Positions 60,455-64,000 of a DNA stretch of 64,000 nucleotides are shown here, in pieces. The stretch covers positions 186,236-250,235 of the forward strand of contig NZ_LMLC01000003.1 in the NCBI RefSeq assembly GCF_001421805.1, written 5' to 3'. This DNA comes from Sphingomonas sp. Leaf34. GTDB lineage: Bacteria > Pseudomonadota > Alphaproteobacteria > Sphingomonadales > Sphingomonadaceae. Position 1 is the stretch's first letter; every line of letters starts with the position of its first letter. A program made the translations under genes and the position numbers. Under the pieces are notes generated by a model. It was not told the origin of the DNA, did not search any database, and saw only the letters and a list, made by a program, of their open reading frames with translations.

Positions 60455-60940
60455 TTAACGGTACGGCGCATCGGCGGCAAGGTTCGCCGCGATCGCGCTT
60501 TCCCAACGGTCGCCGTTATCGAGCAGCTTCGACTTGTCGTAGATCAGCTCTTCGCGCGTCTCGGTTGCGAACTCGTAGTTCGGGCCCTCGACAATCGCAT
60601 CGACCGGGCACGCCTCGGCGCACAGGCCGCAATAGATGCACTTGGTCATGTCGATGTCGTAGCGCGTGGTGCGGCGCGAGCCGTCGTCACGCGGCTCGGC
60701 CTCGATCGTGATCGCCTGGGCGGGGCACACGGCCTCGCACAGCTTGCACGCGATGCACCGCTCTTCGCCGTTCGGATAACGCCGCAGCGCATGCTCGCCG
60801 CGGAACCGCGGGCTGACCGGGTTACGCTCGTACGGATAGTTGATCGTCGCCTTTTCCTTGAAGAAATAGCGAAGCGTCAACGCGTGCGCCTTCACGAACT
60901 CCCACAAGGTGAACGACTTGATGATCTGAGCAACGCTCAT
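60455..60940 (-). CDS. nuoI: NADH-quinone oxidoreductase subunit I
   Basis: This 161-aa subunit carries two [4Fe-4S] clusters (N6a/N6b) that pass electrons toward quinone. The motifs [14 protein letters not shown] and [15 protein letters not shown] give the two CxxCxxCxxxCP sets. The start [10 protein letters not shown] at 60940 overlaps the nuoH stop (ATGA); the frame is open much further but into nuoH. Confidence 0.97.
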   Translation of the reverse strand: MSVAQIIKSFTLWEFVKAHALTLRYFFKEKATINYPYERNPVSPRFRGEHALRRYPNGEERCIACKLCEAVCPAQAITIEAEPRDDGSRRTTRYDIDMTKCIYCGLCAEACPVDAIVEGPNYEFATETREELIYDKSKLLDNGDRWESAIAANLAADAPYR

Positions 60941-61983
60941 GAACCCACTCCAACGCGCGTCAGCATGAGATAGCCCGACACGAGGAAAACCCAGAACAAC
61001 GACACGGGCAGGAAGACCTTCCAGCCGAGACGCATCAGCTGATCGTAGCGATAGCGCGGCACGGTCGCCTTCACCCAGCTGAACAGGAAGAAGAAGAACA
61101 GGATCTTGGCGAACAGCCAGATGATCCCCGGCACGTAATAGAACGGCGCCCAGTCGACCGGTGGCAGCCACCCGCCCCAGAACAGCGTCGCGTTCAGCGC
61201 GCACATCAGCAGCACGTTGGCATATTCGCCGAGCCAGAACAGCGCGAACGACATCGACGAATATTCGGTCTGGTACCCGGCGACGAGCTCGCTCTCCGCC
61301 TCGGTCAGATCGAACGGCGCACGCTGCGTTTCCGCCAGTGACGAGATGAAGAACATCACCGCCATCGGGAACATCAGCGGATTGAGGATATAGCCGTTGA
61401 AGATCCAGACATGCGACTTTTGCGCGAGCACGATCGCGGACAGATTGAAGCTGCCCGTCCACAGCACGACCGAAATCAGGATGAAGCCGATTGCGACCTC
61501 ATACGACACCATCTGCGCGGCCGCACGAAGCGCCGAGTAGAACGGATATTTCGAGTTCGACGCCCAGCCCGACAGGATGATCCCGTACACACCGAGCGAT
61601 GACGCCGCGAGCACGTAGAGCAGGCCGACATTGATGTCCGCGAGCACGACGCCGACGCCGAACGGCACCACCGCCCACACGATCAGCGCAACCGTGAAGG
61701 TGATGATCGGTGCCAGCAGGAACAGCGCCCGGTTGGCGGCAGCAGGAACGATCGTCTCTTGCAGGAACACCTTCAGGCCGTCGGCAAAGCTCTGCAACAG
61801 GCCGAACGGCCCGACGACGTTCGGGCCGCGACGCAGCGCCATCGCCGCCCAGATCTTACGATCGGCATAGATGATCATCGCGACCGCCAGCATCAGCGGC
61901 AGCGCGATCACCAGGATGTCGATGATCGTCGCAAGGAAGAACGCCCAGTCGTAACCGAGCGAGGATTCGAACCAGGAGATCAT
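60937..61983 (-). CDS. nuoH: NADH-quinone oxidoreductase subunit H
   Basis: This 348-aa membrane subunit forms the quinone chamber with NuoB/D. Hallmarks are [44 protein letters not shown] (acidic loop) and [11 protein letters not shown]. There are eight TM helices. It overlaps nuoG and nuoI by 4 bp each. Confidence 0.97.
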   Translation of the reverse strand: MISWFESSLGYDWAFFLATIIDILVIALPLMLAVAMIIYADRKIWAAMALRRGPNVVGPFGLLQSFADGLKVFLQETIVPAAANRALFLLAPIITFTVALIVWAVVPFGVGVVLADINVGLLYVLAASSLGVYGIILSGWASNSKYPFYSALRAAAQMVSYEVAIGFILISVVLWTGSFNLSAIVLAQKSHVWIFNGYILNPLMFPMAVMFFISSLAETQRAPFDLTEAESELVAGYQTEYSSMSFALFWLGEYANVLLMCALNATLFWGGWLPPVDWAPFYYVPGIIWLFAKILFFFFLFSWVKATVPRYRYDQLMRLGWKVFLPVSLFWVFLVSGYLMLTRVGVGS

Positions 61984-63974
61984 TCGGCGGCCTCCGCAAA
62001 GTCTTCCCCGTGGAGAAGTTCTGCCGAACAGCGCTGCATCGTCGGCGACGCACGGCAGATCGCGTTGGTCAGGTAGAAGTCCTTGATCGGATAGCCGGCA
62101 AGAACCCCCTCACCGGCACCGCTGAGCGCCGGCGGGTTCCACTCGAACGTCGCGAGCGCCTGGTGACGCAGCGCGGGGACGGCGGCGAACATCTCTTCGC
62201 GCAGACCCTCGAAGCTGTCGAACGGCAGCGTGTGGCCGAGGGTGTCGGACAGCGCGCGGAAGATCGACCAGTCGTCGCGTGCATCGCCGGGGGCGAACAC
62301 CGCACGCTCACCGCGCTGGACGCGACCCTCGAGATTGACCCAGGTGCCCGACTTCTCGGCATAGGTCACGCCCGGCAGGATCACGTCGGCCGCGGCCGCA
62401 CCCTTGTCGCCGTGATGCCCCACAAACACCTTGAAGCCTGCGAACTGGCTGAAATCGACCTCGTCGGCGCCAAGGAAGAAGCCGAGCTTGGCCCCCATCA
62501 CGTCGGCGATGCCGCCCGTCTGCGCATAGCCGAGCATCAGCCCGCCCATCCGCGACGCCGCCATATGAACGACGTTGAAGCCGTTCCAGTCCGCTTTCAC
62601 CAGACCGAGCGTGTCGACGAGCTTCAGCGCAGCCGCGTGGCCGCCCTTCAGCGCGCCGCCACCGACGATAACCATCGGGCGTTCTGCTTTCGCGAATGCC
62701 TCGGTCACCGCGTCGGGCAGGTTGCCGAGCAGTGCCAGATCGTCGCCGAGCCACTCGACCTTGTACGTCAGGTCCGTCTCCGGCCCGATCGCGAAGACCT
62801 TCGCGCCCTTCTTGATTGCTTTCCGCACCCGCGTGTTCACCAGCGGCGCTTCCCAGCGCAGGTTGGTGCCCACCAGCAGGATCGCGTCGGCGCGCTCGGT
62901 GCCGGCAATCGTCGTGTTGAAATTGACCGCAGCGATATTCGACGCGTCATAGGCCATGCCGGTCTGGCGGCCCTCGAGCATCGTCGAGCCCATCTTCGCG
63001 AGCAGCGCCTTGGCGGCGTACATCGTCTCGCAATCGACCAGATCGCCAGCGACAGCAGCCACGCTCGACCCGGCGTTCACCGCCTTGATCGCCGCGAAGG
63101 CCTCGTCCCAGGTCGCGGGAACAAGCTTGCCGTTCACGCGGACATAGGGCTTGTCGAGACGGCGACGCACGAGACCGTCGATCGCGTGGCGCGTCTTGTC
63201 GGTCGCCCACTCCTCGTTCACGTCCTCGTTGATCCGCGGCACGCAGCGCAGCACCTGGCGACCGCGGCTGTCGAGCCGGATGTTGGTGCCGACCGCGTCC
63301 ATGACGTCGATCGTCAGCGTCTTGCGCAATTCCCACGGACGCGCCTCGAATGCGTACGGCTTCGACGTCAGCGCACCGACCGGGCACAGATCGACGACAT
63401 TGCCCGACAGCTCGCTCTTGACCGCGTTTTCGAGATACGAGGTGATCTGCATGTCCTCGCCGCGGAAGATCGCACCGATCTCCTCGACGCCCGAGACTTC
63501 CTCGGCAAAGCGGATGCAGCGCGTGCACTGGATGCAGCGGGTCATGACCGTCTTCACGATCGGCCCCATATACTTCTCGGTGACCGCGCGCTTGTTCTCG
63601 TCATAGCGCGAATGGCCGCGGCCATAGGCGACCGACTGGTCCTGCAGATCGCACTCGCCGCCCTGATCGCAGATCGGGCAATCGAGCGGATGGTTGATCA
63701 GCAGGAATTCCATGATGCCCTCGCGGGCATTCTTGACCATCGGCGAGTTGGTGAAGATCTCCTGCTTGTCCGCCGCCGGCAGCGCGCACGACGCCTGCGG
63801 CTTGGGCGGACCAGGCTTCACCTCGACCAGGCACATCCGGCAATTGCCGGCGATGCTCAGGCGCTCATGGTAACAGAAACGCGGGATCTCCTTACCGGCA
63901 AGCTCGCACGCCTGCAGCACGGTGGCACCCTGCGGCACCTCGATCTCTACGCCATCGACTTTGACTGTAGGCAT
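61980..63974 (-). CDS. nuoG: NADH-quinone oxidoreductase subunit G
   Basis: This 664-aa peripheral-arm subunit has a [2Fe-2S] region ([20 protein letters not shown] with [10 protein letters not shown]), [17 protein letters not shown] (the His/Cys3 N5 cluster and beyond) and [17 protein letters not shown] molybdopterin-oxidoreductase-like domain follows. The length is usual for alphaproteobacteria. It starts right at the stop of the preceding gene (TAATG). Confidence 0.97.
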   Translation of the reverse strand: MPTVKVDGVEIEVPQGATVLQACELAGKEIPRFCYHERLSIAGNCRMCLVEVKPGPPKPQASCALPAADKQEIFTNSPMVKNAREGIMEFLLINHPLDCPICDQGGECDLQDQSVAYGRGHSRYDENKRAVTEKYMGPIVKTVMTRCIQCTRCIRFAEEVSGVEEIGAIFRGEDMQITSYLENAVKSELSGNVVDLCPVGALTSKPYAFEARPWELRKTLTIDVMDAVGTNIRLDSRGRQVLRCVPRINEDVNEEWATDKTRHAIDGLVRRRLDKPYVRVNGKLVPATWDEAFAAIKAVNAGSSVAAVAGDLVDCETMYAAKALLAKMGSTMLEGRQTGMAYDASNIAAVNFNTTIAGTERADAILLVGTNLRWEAPLVNTRVRKAIKKGAKVFAIGPETDLTYKVEWLGDDLALLGNLPDAVTEAFAKAERPMVIVGGGALKGGHAAALKLVDTLGLVKADWNGFNVVHMAASRMGGLMLGYAQTGGIADVMGAKLGFFLGADEVDFSQFAGFKVFVGHHGDKGAAAADVILPGVTYAEKSGTWVNLEGRVQRGERAVFAPGDARDDWSIFRALSDTLGHTLPFDSFEGLREEMFAAVPALRHQALATFEWNPPALSGAGEGVLAGYPIKDFYLTNAICRASPTMQRCSAELLHGEDFAEAAE

Positions 63975-64000
63975 TACTCTGCGGCTTCCATCATCGGCGC
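63974..64000 (-). CDS. nuoF: C-terminal end of the gene before nuoG, probably nuoF
   Basis: Only eight codons and TAA are in the window (ending MMEAAE). The stop overlaps the nuoG start. In this operon type nuoF precedes nuoG, so nuoF is the natural guess; the sequence itself is too short to prove it. Confidence 0.4.
   Translation of the reverse strand, partial: APMMEAAE

Noticed and set aside
1..64000. CRISPR arrays and rRNA genes
   Set aside because: No regularly spaced identical repeats with unique spacers and no rRNA-like conserved blocks were seen; the only tandem repeats are the 11-bp iteron-like units and the four att-like repeats.

Overview
The window joins a siphovirus-type prophage (positions 1 to about 36.85 kb) to a high-GC alphaproteobacterial chromosome (about 39.6 to 64 kb). 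The chromosomal block (comEC/gltX/gltA, then nuoG-N, birA, coaX, RNase J and a DUF1467 gene in one direction) suggests Sphingomonas or a close relative. This is inferred from gene order and content, not from a database search.

Prophage. A membrane gene runs off the left edge, divergent from terS. A 4.2 kb accessory island (serine recombinase, DUF4145 protein, nuclease-like pair, SHOCT protein) separates terS from terL. Then follow portal, MuF-type head protein, scaffold, major capsid, neck proteins, tail tube, tail chaperones G and GT joined by a GGGAAAC -1 frameshift, a 1501-aa tape measure, tail-tip proteins, a tailspike with a glycosidase-like domain, and a membrane-protein (lysis-type) cassette. 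From 26 to 31 kb lie small genes, an 11-bp iteron-like array, a structured-RNA candidate, lysozyme and a T7-type endonuclease I. From 31 to 36 kb lie an HNH endonuclease, collagen-like fibre proteins and a second tailspike paralogous to the first.

The most striking signal is a recurrent TAAATA motif (usually ATAAATAGT, TTAAATA or GTAAATAC; twice the full TATAAATA of T4-type late promoters). It sits at 15 plus-strand gene or operon starts and has no visible -35 element. At seven sites the ATG lies exactly 5-6 nt after the last A, where T4-type geometry would start the transcript. Those genes should therefore give leaderless mRNAs, and this fixes several start codons. Most of the other sites have a hairpin leader with the Shine-Dalgarno in or beside the stem. 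Strong hairpins directly upstream of several sites insulate the units.

Junction. comEC stops at codon 341, inside a 23-bp repeat. Four copies of this repeat (36858, 37690, 38869, 39571) bracket three single-gene cassettes: an HEPN-like protein, a McrA-like HNH restriction enzyme, and a VOC-family protein. This looks like serial integration of a prophage and small passenger or defence cassettes at one att site in a competence gene.

Chromosome. gltX and gltA are followed by a signalling-like trio (a histidine-kinase-like protein lacking the phospho-His, a DUF2336 protein and a nucleotidyltransferase-like membrane protein), a large coiled-coil membrane protein, an SDR oxidoreductase, and the complex I operon running leftward into birA, coaX and RNase J.
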